This document shows, in pieces, positions 34,927 through 42,270 of a stretch of 64,000 nt of DNA; position 1 is the stretch's first letter, and every line of letters starts with the position of its first letter. The DNA is from Streptomyces olivaceoviridis (lineage in GTDB: Bacteria; Actinomycetota; Actinomycetes; Streptomycetales; Streptomycetaceae). Made by a program: the position numbers and the translations under genes. The notes beneath the pieces were generated by a model that was not told the origin of the DNA, searched no databases, and saw nothing but the letters and a program-made list of their open reading frames with translations. The stretch lies in NCBI RefSeq assembly GCF_014650115.1, contig NZ_BMUI01000021.1, positions 1 to 64,000 of the forward strand. The letters are read 5' to 3'.

Positions 34927-36051
34927 TCAGTCCGGCCACACGCCCGCGGCCAGGAACGTGGCGACCGCGGCAGCGTACGGCGCGATGTCCAGACCCTGCT
35001 CCGCGAGCCACGCGTCCGAGTAGTACTTGTCCAGGTACCGGTCGCCAGGGTCGCACAGCAGCGTGACGACGCTGCCCGTACGCCCCTCGGCCACCATCTC
35101 GGCGACGATCTTCAGCGCGCTCCACAGGCCGGTGCCCGTGGAGCCGCCCGCCTTCCGGCCGATGGCCGCCTCCAGGGCCCGCACGGCGGCGACGCTGGCC
35201 GCGTCCGGGACCTTCATCATCCGGTCGATCGCGCCGGGCACGAAGCTCGGCTCCATGCGCGGCCGTCCGATGCCCTCGATCCGGGAACCGCAGTCGCAGG
35301 TGACGTCCGGGTCGGCGGCCGTCCAGCCCTCGAAGAAGCAGGAGTTGTCCGGGTCGGCGACGCAGACGCGGGTGTCGTACTGCATGTAGTGGACGTAGCG
35401 GGCGAGGGTCGCCGAGGTGCCGCCGGTGCCCGCCGTGGCGACGATCCAGGCCGGCTCCGGGAACCGCTCCAGTTGCAACTGCCGGAAGATCGACTCGGCG
35501 ATGTTGTTGTTGCCGCGCCAGTCCGTCGCGCGTTCGGCGTAGGTGAACTGGTCCATGTAGTGGCCGCGGGTCTCCACCGCGAGGCGGGCGGACTCCTCGT
35601 ACATCTTCCGGGAGTCGTCCACGAAGTGGCACCGTCCGCCGTGGAACTCGATCAGGCGGATCTTCTCCGCGCTCGTCGTGCGCGGCATGACCGCGATGAA
35701 GGGCACGCCGATCAACTTCGCGAAGTAGGCCTCGGATACCGCCGTCGAGCCGCTGGACGCCTCGATCACCGGACGGTCCGGGCGGATCCAGCCGTTGCAG
35801 AGGCCGTAGAGGAACAGGGAACGGGCGAGCCGGTGCTTGAGGCTGCCGGTGGGATGGGTGGATTCGTCCTTGAGGTAGAGGTCGATACCCCATTGCTCGG
35901 GCAGCGGGAAGCGCAGCAGGTGCGTGTCCGCCGATCGGTTCGCGTCGGCCTGAACCTTGCGGACGGCCTCTTTCAGCCAGTCACGGTAGGCGGGATCAGT
36001 GCGGTCGACGTCGAGGGTGGCGCCGGTGCTGATCTGGGGAGTGGTGCTCAC
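34927..36051 (-). CDS. PLP-dependent cysteine synthase family protein (Cds1-like)
   Basis: The 374-residue fold-type II PLP enzyme resembles the L-cysteine desulfhydrase Cds1 of actinobacteria. The PLP lysine is in TGSLKHRLA, the substrate loop is ASSGSTAVS, and the phosphate-binding glycines are in TAGTGGTSA. It either breaks cysteine down to sulfide, pyruvate and ammonia or makes cysteine. GTG at 36051 is supported by a GGAAGGAG ribosome binding site; in-frame codons further upstream (to 36318) are unlikely to be used. It is divergent from a small conserved gene. Confidence 0.85.
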   Translation of the reverse strand: MSTTPQISTGATLDVDRTDPAYRDWLKEAVRKVQADANRSADTHLLRFPLPEQWGIDLYLKDESTHPTGSLKHRLARSLFLYGLCNGWIRPDRPVIEASSGSTAVSEAYFAKLIGVPFIAVMPRTTSAEKIRLIEFHGGRCHFVDDSRKMYEESARLAVETRGHYMDQFTYAERATDWRGNNNIAESIFRQLQLERFPEPAWIVATAGTGGTSATLARYVHYMQYDTRVCVADPDNSCFFEGWTAADPDVTCDCGSRIEGIGRPRMEPSFVPGAIDRMMKVPDAASVAAVRALEAAIGRKAGGSTGTGLWSALKIVAEMVAEGRTGSVVTLLCDPGDRYLDKYYSDAWLAEQGLDIAPYAAAVATFLAAGVWPD

Positions 36052-36356
36052 GGCGGGGCTCCTTCCGCTGCTCGCCGACGGCGCCTCACGCGGGCCGGCA
36101 GACCGAGCATAGGCACCTTTCACACCGTGTCCCACCTGCATAAACGCATCTTTGAGCCACCCAAAGACGCGCTGGGGCACGGATGTGCGAGCCGATGGGG
36201 GGCGCATGGGCGCGAGTGCTCCGGGCGGCTGTCTCGCGCGCCCCGGGCGTACTGGTGCTCCAGGCCGAGCCGGGGCAGACTGCACGCGACGGGACGACCG
36301 TCCCGAACGGGGGCGCACCAGGGAACCACGGGAACACCGCGAGGGGGCGGCCAGAT
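36052..36356. promoter_or_regulatory. Divergent promoter region between cysteine enzyme and small gene
   Basis: About 300 bases separate the two divergent starts. A less GC-rich patch around 36115-36160 (tttcacaccgtg, cataaacgcatc) is the likeliest promoter for the minus-strand enzyme. No clear palindrome or riboswitch was recognised. Confidence 0.4.
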
Positions 36357-36680
36357 ATGGCGGAACCGGAGTTCACGGCCACAGGCGTGCGCATCGGCAA
36401 ACGCCTGCGTTCGCTCACCCGGGCCGGACAGGTCCGGATCAGCGACGGCAGGCTGCAGTTGCTCACCAGCTACGGCAGCGAGATAGACAGCGCGCCGGTG
36501 CAGGCGGTCCGCGCGTCCAAGCCGTGGTTCGTACCGGACGACCGAGCGCTCGCCGACGTCAACGGCACGCGGTATCTGCTGACGATGGGCGCGCACGACC
36601 CCGCGCCGGGCCGGCCGGGGCCGCCCGCGGCACGGCGGTTCGTCGAGGCGGTCCGCCGGGCGGCGGGGCGCGGCGGCTGA
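36357..36680 (+). CDS. Small conserved protein of unknown function
   Basis: The 107-residue soluble protein is basic, beginning MAEPEFTATGVRIGKRLRSL and containing GRLQLLTSYGSEIDSAPVQA in the middle, which suggests a compact beta-rich domain. ATG at 36357 follows a GAGGGGG ribosome binding site. It is divergent from the Cds1-like gene, an arrangement I recall in streptomycetes, so a link to sulfur metabolism is possible. Function unknown. Confidence 0.65.
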   Translation: MAEPEFTATGVRIGKRLRSLTRAGQVRISDGRLQLLTSYGSEIDSAPVQAVRASKPWFVPDDRALADVNGTRYLLTMGAHDPAPGRPGPPAARRFVEAVRRAAGRGG

Positions 36681-36766
36681 GGGGCGCGTGGCCGCACTCG
36701 GCCGGGGGCGGTCAGCCGCACGCGCCGAGCGGGGATCGGTCGCCCACACGGGAGGGCGCCAGGCCA

Positions 36767-36861
36767 CACAGGCCGAACAGTGGCTGGTAGCACAGCGGGA
36801 GGGCGGCCGGTCGCACAGGCCGAACAGTGGCCGGTCGCACACGCCGGGCAGCGGTCGGTCG
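36767..36861. repeat. Four imperfect 24-bp tandem repeats
   Basis: Copies of a unit that begins cacaggccgaacagtggc and ends ggtcg start at 36767, 36791 (23 bp, divergent), 36814 and 36838. They occupy the 372-base gap between the small gene and the ATPase gene. No gene is supported in that gap; a possible promoter for the ATPase lies in the less GC-rich stretch after 36900. Confidence 0.6.
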
Positions 36862-37052
36862 CGGCGAGTTGCGGGAGCGCATCCGCTGCGCCACGCTGGT
36901 CTCACGTCACTCTGGGTTTACCGGCGATAACGCTGCGAACCAGCCCGCCGGCCACGACAGCAGGCGGACGTTTGGACGCAAGCACCCTGCTGGATCCGTT
37001 GTTCTCCGTGTTCTTCCGGTTCCTCCGGACCTCACATCGGGGAGTCGCAGCC

Positions 37053-37814
37053 GTGATCAGTCACCCAAGCAGGCACTGCACGGTGGAGCTCCAAGCCCTG
37101 CCGTCGCGGATCGGCCAGGTCCGCAGAATCGTATCTGCGCAGTTGCGCTACTGGCATATGGACCCGTTGATAGACCGGGCCGCGCTCGGTGTGACGGAGT
37201 TGCTGAGCAACGTCCACCGGCACGCCCGGCCCGACAAGTCGTGCACCGTCGAGCTGGAGCTGCTGCCGGACCGGCTCACGGTCTCGGTGCGCGACCACGA
37301 TCCGCGTCTTCCGGTGCCGGCCGACGCCAAGGAGACGACGACCGCCACCCCGCTGGCCACCTGTGGGCGGGGCCTGGCCATGGTGGCCGCGGTCAGCGAG
37401 AGCTGGGGCGCCCGCCCGGACGGCGAGAACGGCAAGGTCGTCTGGTTCACCCTCCCGGCTCCGGCAACGGCCCGCAGCCATCCGTCGGGGTCGCCGCGGG
37501 GGGCGGTACGGAGCACGCCGGCACCGGCTGCGACGAGGGCGGCCGTCCCCACGAGGGCGGCTGTCCCGGCCGGGGCGGTTCTCCCGGCGGGGTCGACCGG
37601 TTCGGGGCCGTGCGTGGCCCCGGCAGCCCCTGTGCCGGTGAGTGCCGCGCCCCTCACCAGTCCCGCACCCCCACCCCTCCGACGTGCCGCACCCGCCGGA
37701 AGCACGGCGCCCGTCGCCGCCACGGCGCCGGTCGGAGCGCCCGCCCCGGCCACGGGGTCCGCCCCCACCTCGGCCGGGACAGCGGCACCCGCCCGGTCAG
37801 CCGTCCCTTCCTGA
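37053..37814 (+). CDS. RsbW-like ATP-binding (anti-sigma/GHKL) protein
   Basis: A 253-residue protein. The N-terminal 140 residues form a histidine-kinase-like GHKL ATPase domain of the RsbW type: N-box GVTELLSNVHRHARPD, then RDHDPRLP and GRGLAMVAAVS. The remaining 110 residues are an Ala/Pro/Thr-rich tail likely to be disordered. Such proteins in streptomycetes act as anti-sigma factors or serine kinases on STAS anti-anti-sigma partners; none is adjacent. GTG at 37053 has a GGGGAG ribosome binding site and begins the domain correctly. Confidence 0.82.
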   Translation: MISHPSRHCTVELQALPSRIGQVRRIVSAQLRYWHMDPLIDRAALGVTELLSNVHRHARPDKSCTVELELLPDRLTVSVRDHDPRLPVPADAKETTTATPLATCGRGLAMVAAVSESWGARPDGENGKVVWFTLPAPATARSHPSGSPRGAVRSTPAPAATRAAVPTRAAVPAGAVLPAGSTGSGPCVAPAAPVPVSAAPLTSPAPPPLRRAAPAGSTAPVAATAPVGAPAPATGSAPTSAGTAAPARSAVPS

Positions 37815-37851
37815 CCCGCGAAGCCTCCCGGCCGGCCACTGGCGCGCCCAG

Positions 37852-37972
37852 CCCACGGGTGGCCTCCCGGACGACCACGCCTGTGACCAACCAGAGCCCA
37901 TGGGTGGCCTCCCGGACGACCACGCCTGTGACCAACCAGAGCCCATGGGTGGCCTCCCGGACGACCACGCCT
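37852..37972. repeat. 45-bp tandem repeat, two full copies and a partial third
   Basis: The words ggcctcccggacgaccacgc start at 37861, 37906 and 37951, giving an exact 45-bp period. The first two copies are essentially identical and the third stops matching after about 22 bases. The array follows the stop codon of the ATPase gene by about 40 bases and is not within a gene I support. The rest of the 321-base gap to the SHOCT gene shows only ordinary GC-rich sequence and a stem near 38030-38060 (ccccctgggggcgg). Confidence 0.75.
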
Positions 37973-38135
37973 CCGGCCGGGGGCACCGGACCCGTCACGA
38001 GTCCGCCGCCCCTCCTCCCCGGAACACCGCGGCAGCGCGGGCCGCCCCCTGGGGGCGGCCCGCCTCGGTGCGGCCCGTCCTTCCGCTGCCTCTGCGTCGA
38101 CCACACGGCCGCCGCCCGCGCCGCGGTCGTCGCCG

Positions 38136-38426
38136 TCAGGCCGCACCGCCCTTTCCGGTGCGGCCGAACTGCTCCTCCAGGACGGACAGACGGCGCCAGT
38201 ACTCGTCCTCGTCGATCTCGCCGGAGGCGAAGCGGCGGCCGAGGACCGCGAGCGGCGAGTCACCCGCCGGGCGTCCCGCGTCCACCGGCCGCCAGGGGCC
38301 GCGACCGCGCCGGGCGGTGCGGCGCAGCACGGTGACGGCGCCGGTCACGACGGCCGCCCAGATCAGCGGGACGAACAGGCTCCATGGGCCGGGTCCGCCG
38401 CCGTCCCAGTGCGCCAGGGTCTGCAT
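38136..38426 (-). CDS. SHOCT-domain small membrane protein
   Basis: The 96-residue protein has one membrane helix (about residues 15-34, WSLFVPLIWAAVVTGAVTVL) and a C-terminal SHOCT domain (LAVLGRRFASGEIDEDEYWR). SHOCT domains are short oligomerisation motifs common in small actinobacterial membrane proteins. ATG at 38426 with upstream GGGAGAG. It stands 187 bases from the divergent TetR gene. Confidence 0.82.
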   Translation of the reverse strand: MQTLAHWDGGGPGPWSLFVPLIWAAVVTGAVTVLRRTARRGRGPWRPVDAGRPAGDSPLAVLGRRFASGEIDEDEYWRRLSVLEEQFGRTGKGGAA

Positions 38427-38584
38427 CTCAGGTCTCTCCCTCGTCGGTTCGGGTCTTCGGGTGGTGTCCCGAGGCTCCCTCCGGCACGGGGTCCGGGTCG
38501 TCGTGCGGTCGGCGGCAGTGCGCGTACCTCGTGGGGAGTACGACCCTGACGCCGGGCTGCTTCCGGAGTGAGTGGATGGCGGAC

Positions 38585-38604
38585 TGTAACTACTAGTATG
38601 TACA
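38585..38604. promoter_or_regulatory. TetR self-operator palindrome
   Basis: TGTAACTACTAGTATGTACA is a palindrome matching itself at 16 of 20 positions (TGTA-nn-TACTAGTA-nn-TACA). It ends eight bases before the TetR start codon and is much richer in A/T than the surroundings, so it overlaps the promoter. Binding by the TetR product is inferred. Confidence 0.65.
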
Positions 38605-38612
38605 GTGAGCGC

Positions 38613-39188
38613 ATGAGCACCTCGGAACGACTCATCGAGTCCACCCGCGAGCTGCTGTGGGAGCGCGGGTACGTGGGCACCAGCCCCAAGGCGATCCTGG
38701 AGCGCGCCGGGGCCGGTCAGGGCAGCATGTACCACCACTTCAAGGGCAAGCCGGACCTCGCCCTGGCGGCCATCCGGCGCACCGCCGACGAACTGCGGGC
38801 CACCGCCGAGGCCGTGCTCGGCGGACCGGGCACGCCGTACGAGCGCATCGAGGCGTATCTGCTGCGCGAGCGTGACGTGCTGCGGGGCTGTCCGGTCGGT
38901 CGGCTGACCATGGACCCGGACGTGATCGCGAGCGAGGAACTGCGCGCGCCGGTCGACGGGACGATCGCCGCCATCCGCGAGCGGATCGCCGGGATCGTCG
39001 AAGAGGGCAAGCGGCAGGGGCAGTTCGCGCCCGGTCTGGACGGCAAGGAGATCGCCGCGGCCGTCCTCGCGACCGTGCAGGGCGGCTACGTCCTCGCCCG
39101 CGCGTCCGGATCGCCGGCCGCCTTCGACGCGGGCGTACGCGGTCTGCTCTCCCTGCTGGCACCTCCGGTTCCTCGACAGGAGAACTGA
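38613..39188 (+). CDS. TetR/AcrR-family transcriptional regulator
   Basis: A 191-residue TetR protein. The N-terminal HTH reads GTSPKAILERAGAGQGSMYHHF, and the C-terminal ligand domain resembles the TetR_C_LmrA/YxaF type (CPVGRLTMDPDVIASEELRA). ATG at 38613 follows the palindrome directly. The genes it would naturally control, a cupin and a DUF4865-like gene, follow on the same strand but are both broken in this genome. Confidence 0.88.
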   Translation: MSTSERLIESTRELLWERGYVGTSPKAILERAGAGQGSMYHHFKGKPDLALAAIRRTADELRATAEAVLGGPGTPYERIEAYLLRERDVLRGCPVGRLTMDPDVIASEELRAPVDGTIAAIRERIAGIVEEGKRQGQFAPGLDGKEIAAAVLATVQGGYVLARASGSPAAFDAGVRGLLSLLAPPVPRQEN

Positions 39189-39195
39189 GTCACGT

Positions 39196-39355
39196 GCACA
39201 TCACCAGACGGCGTCCCGAGACCCGGCGCGCACACGGCCTGGCACCGGCATCCGCACGGACAGGCGCTGCACGTGCTGGAGGGCGAGGGGCTGGTGCCGC
39301 CGCGGACGGCACGGCGACCGAGTGGCACGCGCACGTGACCGACCATCCCGCCCGA
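39196..39355 (+). pseudogene. Cupin-domain protein fragment
   Basis: Immediately after the TetR gene, one frame reads RPGAHTAWHRHPHGQ, then ALHVLEGEGLVPP, a cupin metal-binding motif (HxH with G and E spacing). A different frame downstream gives DGTATEWHAHVTDH, matching the usual C-terminal end of such small cupins. The intervening part is missing, so an internal deletion with frameshift removed most of the domain. No start codon with ribosome binding site is evident. Confidence 0.5.
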
Positions 39356-39394
39356 GCAGTGGCCGACTCCCCCGCCCGAGAAGGGAATCGCGAT

Positions 39395-39424
39395 ATGCAC
39401 GCCATGCAGTACGAGTTCACCCTG
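39395..39424 (+). pseudogene. DUF4865-like gene, 5' fragment
   Basis: After a GAAGGGA ribosome binding site, ATG 39395 begins MHAMQYEFTL, matching the start of DUF4865 family proteins. The frame then runs into unrelated sequence. The rest of the gene resumes at 42270 in the same orientation with (L)PADYDMG. The two pieces are separated by 2.85 kb of phage-like DNA. Confidence 0.7.
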
Positions 39425-39483
39425 GCTGCATGGACACCCTTGCATAGAGCCTATCAGGGGCGCTGATCTGCGGGAACGATAAA

Positions 39484-39523
39484 GCCCCGCTCACCCCCGA
39501 CGGGGGGCGGAGATGAGCGGGGC
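39484..39523. terminator. Stem-loop near the left end of the phage remnant
   Basis: Perfect 10-bp arms gccccgctca (39484-39493) and tgagcggggc (39514-39523) enclose a 20-base loop. It lies beyond the minus-strand genes of the remnant and would end their transcript. Confidence 0.55.
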
Positions 39524-39803
39524 AGTGCCATCCCTACCCGCCACGGATGCGGGCTACGGAACGGCAACCTCGTCCCGGCTGAGGGGGTCAGGGCGGGACG
39601 AGGAGCTTGGGGCCCTCGCCCTCCGGCTTGTGATGAGCAGTGGAGGACGAGGGACTTGGGCCGCACCCCGGGACCGGCAGGCAGGAAAGCCCCGGAGTGG
39701 GCCTAGTGGACGCTGACGGGGGTGCAGTGGGCCGACCGCACCGGCACTTACACCCCCGTCGCGCCCTCCGCGAGCCAGGCGCACGGGCGCCCAGTACGCG
39801 GGT

Positions 39804-40202
39804 CTATGGGGTGTGCGCAGGCTTGCTGCGCCAGTAGTGGATCTCTCCCGCCTCACCGTCGCGCAGGACTCTGCCGGCGTGGTCGATGCCGTCGCTATGC
39901 GCCTCCAGCTCACAGCGCACGACTCCGTTCTCCAGCGCGTCCATGGCGCCGCACTGCGGGCCGACGTACGGTTCCGGGAGGGCCGCGGGATCCGGCGTCA
40001 GGCTGAACCGTTGGATCGTGACGACGCGGAAGCGGTTTTCCCCGGAGCGCAGTCCCAGTTGCCGGGCCACCTCAACCGGGTCGTCGTCCTCGTCCAGCCG
40101 GATGGAGCGGAGGCGGCCAGCGGTTTCGAGGTACGTCACGGTGGGGAGGTAGGCCAGTCCTTCGGCCGACTGGATCGGCGGGTACGGGTTCGGCTCTGTC
40201 AT
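39804..40202 (-). CDS. Small phage-type protein of unknown function
   Basis: A 132-residue protein beginning MTEPNPYPPIQSAEGLAYLP, with a conserved-looking middle (DDDPVEVARQLGLRSGENRF) and a C-terminal acidic segment. The start is two bases after the upstream small gene's stop, so the two form an operon. Similar genes accompany XRE-type regulators in Streptomyces mobile elements. Function unknown. Confidence 0.65.
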   Translation of the reverse strand: MTEPNPYPPIQSAEGLAYLPTVTYLETAGRLRSIRLDEDDDPVEVARQLGLRSGENRFRVVTIQRFSLTPDPAALPEPYVGPQCGAMDALENGVVRCELEAHSDGIDHAGRVLRDGEAGEIHYWRSKPAHTP

Positions 40203-40204
40203 CT

Positions 40205-40411
40205 TCAGCACCCGCTCTTCTGGTGTCGACTGAGCTTTACGCGCAGGTCTGACGCCTTCGACGGGTCGTAGTCCGATCCGCCCGGCCTGTCGAGCCGCTC
40301 GATATCCCGTGCCATTGCGTCGCACGTCCTACAGCCGGTCTTCGGCTGCGGCGGCTGATACGCAAGCAGGTCTCTGAGTGTGACTCCGTGCTGAAACGTC
40401 TGTGACGCCAT
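40205..40411 (-). CDS. Small Cys-containing protein
   Basis: A 68-residue protein (MASQTFQHGVTLRDLLAYQP, later GCRTCDAMARDIERLDRPG) with CxxC and a C-terminal cysteine. ATG at 40411 has a GGGAG ribosome binding site. It is the first gene of a two-gene unit divergent from the XRE regulator. A metal-binding or adaptor role is possible but unproven. Confidence 0.65.
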   Translation of the reverse strand: MASQTFQHGVTLRDLLAYQPPQPKTGCRTCDAMARDIERLDRPGGSDYDPSKASDLRVKLSRHQKSGC

Positions 40412-40468
40412 CCCTGCATCTCCCGTTCGTCGACCGCCCGACAACACAGATCGTCGGTCGTCACGCGA

Positions 40469-40538
40469 GACGTTTTAACGGACAACCCGCGGACACTCAG
40501 GCCGTCCGCGCGCTATCGTCCTAAGTGGCCTAAACGTC
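40469..40538. promoter_or_regulatory. Divergent promoter with inverted GACGTTTA sites
   Basis: gacgtttta at 40469-40477 and taaacgtc at 40531-40538 are inverted copies (one base extra in the left one) 53 bases apart in the region between divergent genes. They are candidate operators for the XRE product. Confidence 0.45.
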
Positions 40539-40551
40539 CCCGGGGGAAGCC

Positions 40552-41292
40552 TTGAATACGGACCTACAGCGCGCTATGGACGAGGCGAAGATTTCGCGCA
40601 GCCGCCTCGCCCGTACAGTCGGAGTGACAGCTAAGACCGTGGAGCGGTGGGTAGCGGACCCCTACCGGGTGCCGCACCCCAGTACACGGGATGACGTCGC
40701 AAAGGCGTTGGGAGTGAGTGCAGACGTGCTGTGGCCAAAGGCGATCCGTAGTGCTGTGAAGACGGGACCTGATCGAGAGATCGTCTCCGCCTACCCGTAC
40801 CGCAACGCCTGTTCTACGTCAGTGTGGGCGCGGCTCATCGATGGCGCGTCAACCTCTATCACCTTCGCTGGGTACACCAACTACTTCATCTGGCAGGAGC
40901 ATCCCCGTCTAGCAGAGCGCCTGTCTGCCAAGGCTGCCGCAGGATGCCGCGTACGGTTCCTCGTCGGCGACCCGGAGTCAGAGGTAACCCGACGTCGTGA
41001 GGAGATCGAAGGTGTTCCGCTAACCGTGAGCACACGGATTCGCATCACACTGGACGCGTTGAACAAGATCGACTCAAGCGGCGTCGAAGCCAGGTTCTCC
41101 GACGGTCACATTGCCTTGTCCGTCTTCACCTTCGATGACGAGATGCTCGTGACGCCGCACCTGTCGAGTCTGCTCGGGCACGAGTCGCCCATGCTCCACT
41201 TGCGCCGACTGGGCGATGACGGCCTCTACGACCGGTTCGCGAGCCATGTTGCAGCGCTGTGGGAGGAAGGACGACCCATCCCAACCGCCTAG
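40552..41292 (+). CDS. XRE-family regulator with C-terminal PLD-like (DUF5919-like) domain
   Basis: A 246-residue protein. The N-terminal helix-turn-helix is at about residues 7-60 (ISRSRLARTVGVTAKTVERW). The C-terminal domain (about 75-240) has ITFAGYTNYFIWQEHPRLAE and SDGHIALSVFTFDDEMLVTP, a pattern I recall from XRE proteins with a DUF5919 domain of phospholipase-D-like fold, but without HxK catalytic motifs. The start is TTG at 40552 with GGGGGAAG upstream. Codon usage is markedly less GC-rich than chromosomal genes, a sign of transfer. Its stop overlaps that of the convergent zinc-finger gene. Confidence 0.8.
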   Translation: MNTDLQRAMDEAKISRSRLARTVGVTAKTVERWVADPYRVPHPSTRDDVAKALGVSADVLWPKAIRSAVKTGPDREIVSAYPYRNACSTSVWARLIDGASTSITFAGYTNYFIWQEHPRLAERLSAKAAAGCRVRFLVGDPESEVTRRREEIEGVPLTVSTRIRITLDALNKIDSSGVEARFSDGHIALSVFTFDDEMLVTPHLSSLLGHESPMLHLRRLGDDGLYDRFASHVAALWEEGRPIPTA

Positions 41293-41447
41293 AGCCAACC
41301 CGCGATGCGCATGCGCAGCCGCCACGCTCTGCCGTGCGCGGGCGTGCAGTACCTCCGCAGGCGGCCGACTCCCGGCGTCTGCTCGACGTCGGCTCCACAG
41401 TGAAGGCACTGCGTCGGCTGCTGCTTCGCGGTCTTCGTCGCGTCCAT
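41289..41447 (-). CDS. 52-residue zinc-finger protein
   Basis: A short gene starting at ATG 41445-41447 after a near-perfect AGGAGGAG ribosome binding site. The protein begins MDATKTAKQQPTQCLHCGAD and continues ..RRYCTPAHGRAWRLRMR. The CxxC and C-x3-H pairs form a treble-clef-like zinc site known from small phage and actinobacterial proteins. Its TAG stop at 41289-41291 overlaps the TAG of the convergent XRE gene. Role unknown; DNA binding is likely. Confidence 0.7.
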   Translation of the reverse strand: MDATKTAKQQPTQCLHCGADVEQTPGVGRLRRYCTPAHGRAWRLRMRIAGWL

Positions 41448-41522
41448 CGTTGCTCCTCCTGAAGTCATGGGAGCGCCCCGTCAGCCATGGCGGCCGCCGG
41501 GGCGCGGGGTGAGAGTGTGTGG

Positions 41523-41552
41523 GCCGCCTCGTCCCATGGCGGGAGAGGCGGC
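41523..41552. terminator. Stem-loop after tape-measure remnant
   Basis: Arms gccgcctc (41523-41530) and gaggcggc (41545-41552) lie 12 bases beyond the stop of the minus-strand tape-measure remnant. A second 8-bp hairpin (gcgccccg/cggggcgc, 41473-41505) follows it toward the zinc-finger gene. Together they look like a tandem terminator. Confidence 0.5.
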
Positions 41553-41564
41553 GTGGTGTGCGTG

Positions 41565-42270
41565 TCAGATGACCCAGCGTCCATTGTTGAGGTCGGTGGC
41601 TACCTGCCCGTCGTACATCTCAATGCGCTTGTCGACCATGCCCTTCAGCTCTTGGCCGTCGAGGACGGTCGTCGACTCCACATTGATCGTGATGGGTCGG
41701 CCGGCTCCGCGGGCAGCCCTGATGTCGTCCCACTGCGTCGACGTGAAAACAGGTTCCGGGGAGCCCGTGCCGTTGGCGACGAGGGAGAGGCCCGGCGGGA
41801 GGTAGCCGCCGTCGTCGTACCAGTGCGGGAAGCGAGACAGCCACTTCCCGTAGGCCGCGGACGGGGACCCGTAGTCGGGGCGGCTCTTGATGTAGACCAT
41901 GCCCCATCGGATCTGTGTCGCGGGGTTCGTCAGCCAGTCAGGGCCGGCGGACTGCATCTTCGATCCGGGAAGTGCCTGCGGGATGCCGTACGCACCGGAG
42001 GATGGGTTCTTGGCGTTCCACCTCTACCCCGATTCTCCCGTCCACAGACGGTCAAGCGACGGCCACTCGCCCATGCCCCAACCGAAGTACTTGAGCTGGG
42101 ATTTGGCGAAGTTCTCAGCTGCTGCGATGGACTGAGAGACCTTGCCACCTGTGCGGATGCTCTCCAGGTACGGCATGGGGTCGACGGCACGCCCGTTGAC
42201 CCGCGCCTCCAGGTGGAGATGAGGGCCAGTGACGTTACCCGTCGCGCCGACCTTGCCGATGACGTCGCCC
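41565..42270 (-). pseudogene. Phage tape-measure C-terminus: M23 peptidase plus transglycosylase, with stop
   Basis: One continuous frame carries the C-terminal part of a phage tail tape-measure or tail-lysin protein. First is an M23 peptidase motif (GATGNVTGPHLHLEA). Then comes a lytic-transglycosylase domain starting RLWTGESG with the catalytic Glu, followed by an in-frame TAG at 42024-42026, then RWNAKNPSSGAYGIPQALPG and PHWYDDGGYLPPGLSLV to the C-terminus. The expected residue at the stop is Trp (TGG), so a single G-to-A change explains it. The N-terminus is missing at the junction with the split chromosomal gene. Confidence 0.75.

Larger units (their letters stand above)
39425..42270. 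mobile_element. Prophage remnant inserted in the DUF4865-like gene
   Basis: A 2.85-kb block splits one gene into an N-terminal 10-codon piece and its C-terminal remainder. Both junctions carry CCCTG (39420-39424 and 42268-42272), consistent with a short recombination core. Inside are an XRE-type regulator of visibly lower GC, three small phage-type genes, two hairpins and the C-terminal end of a tape-measure-like peptidase/transglycosylase with an internal stop. No integrase, portal or capsid gene remains, so a large internal deletion must have occurred. Positions 39525-39803 contain no gene I can support. Confidence 0.7.

Noticed and set aside
36780..37052. Upstream in-frame extension of the RsbW-like protein
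   Set aside because: It runs through the 24-bp repeat tract and lacks a ribosome binding site, while GTG 37053 has one and starts the domain.
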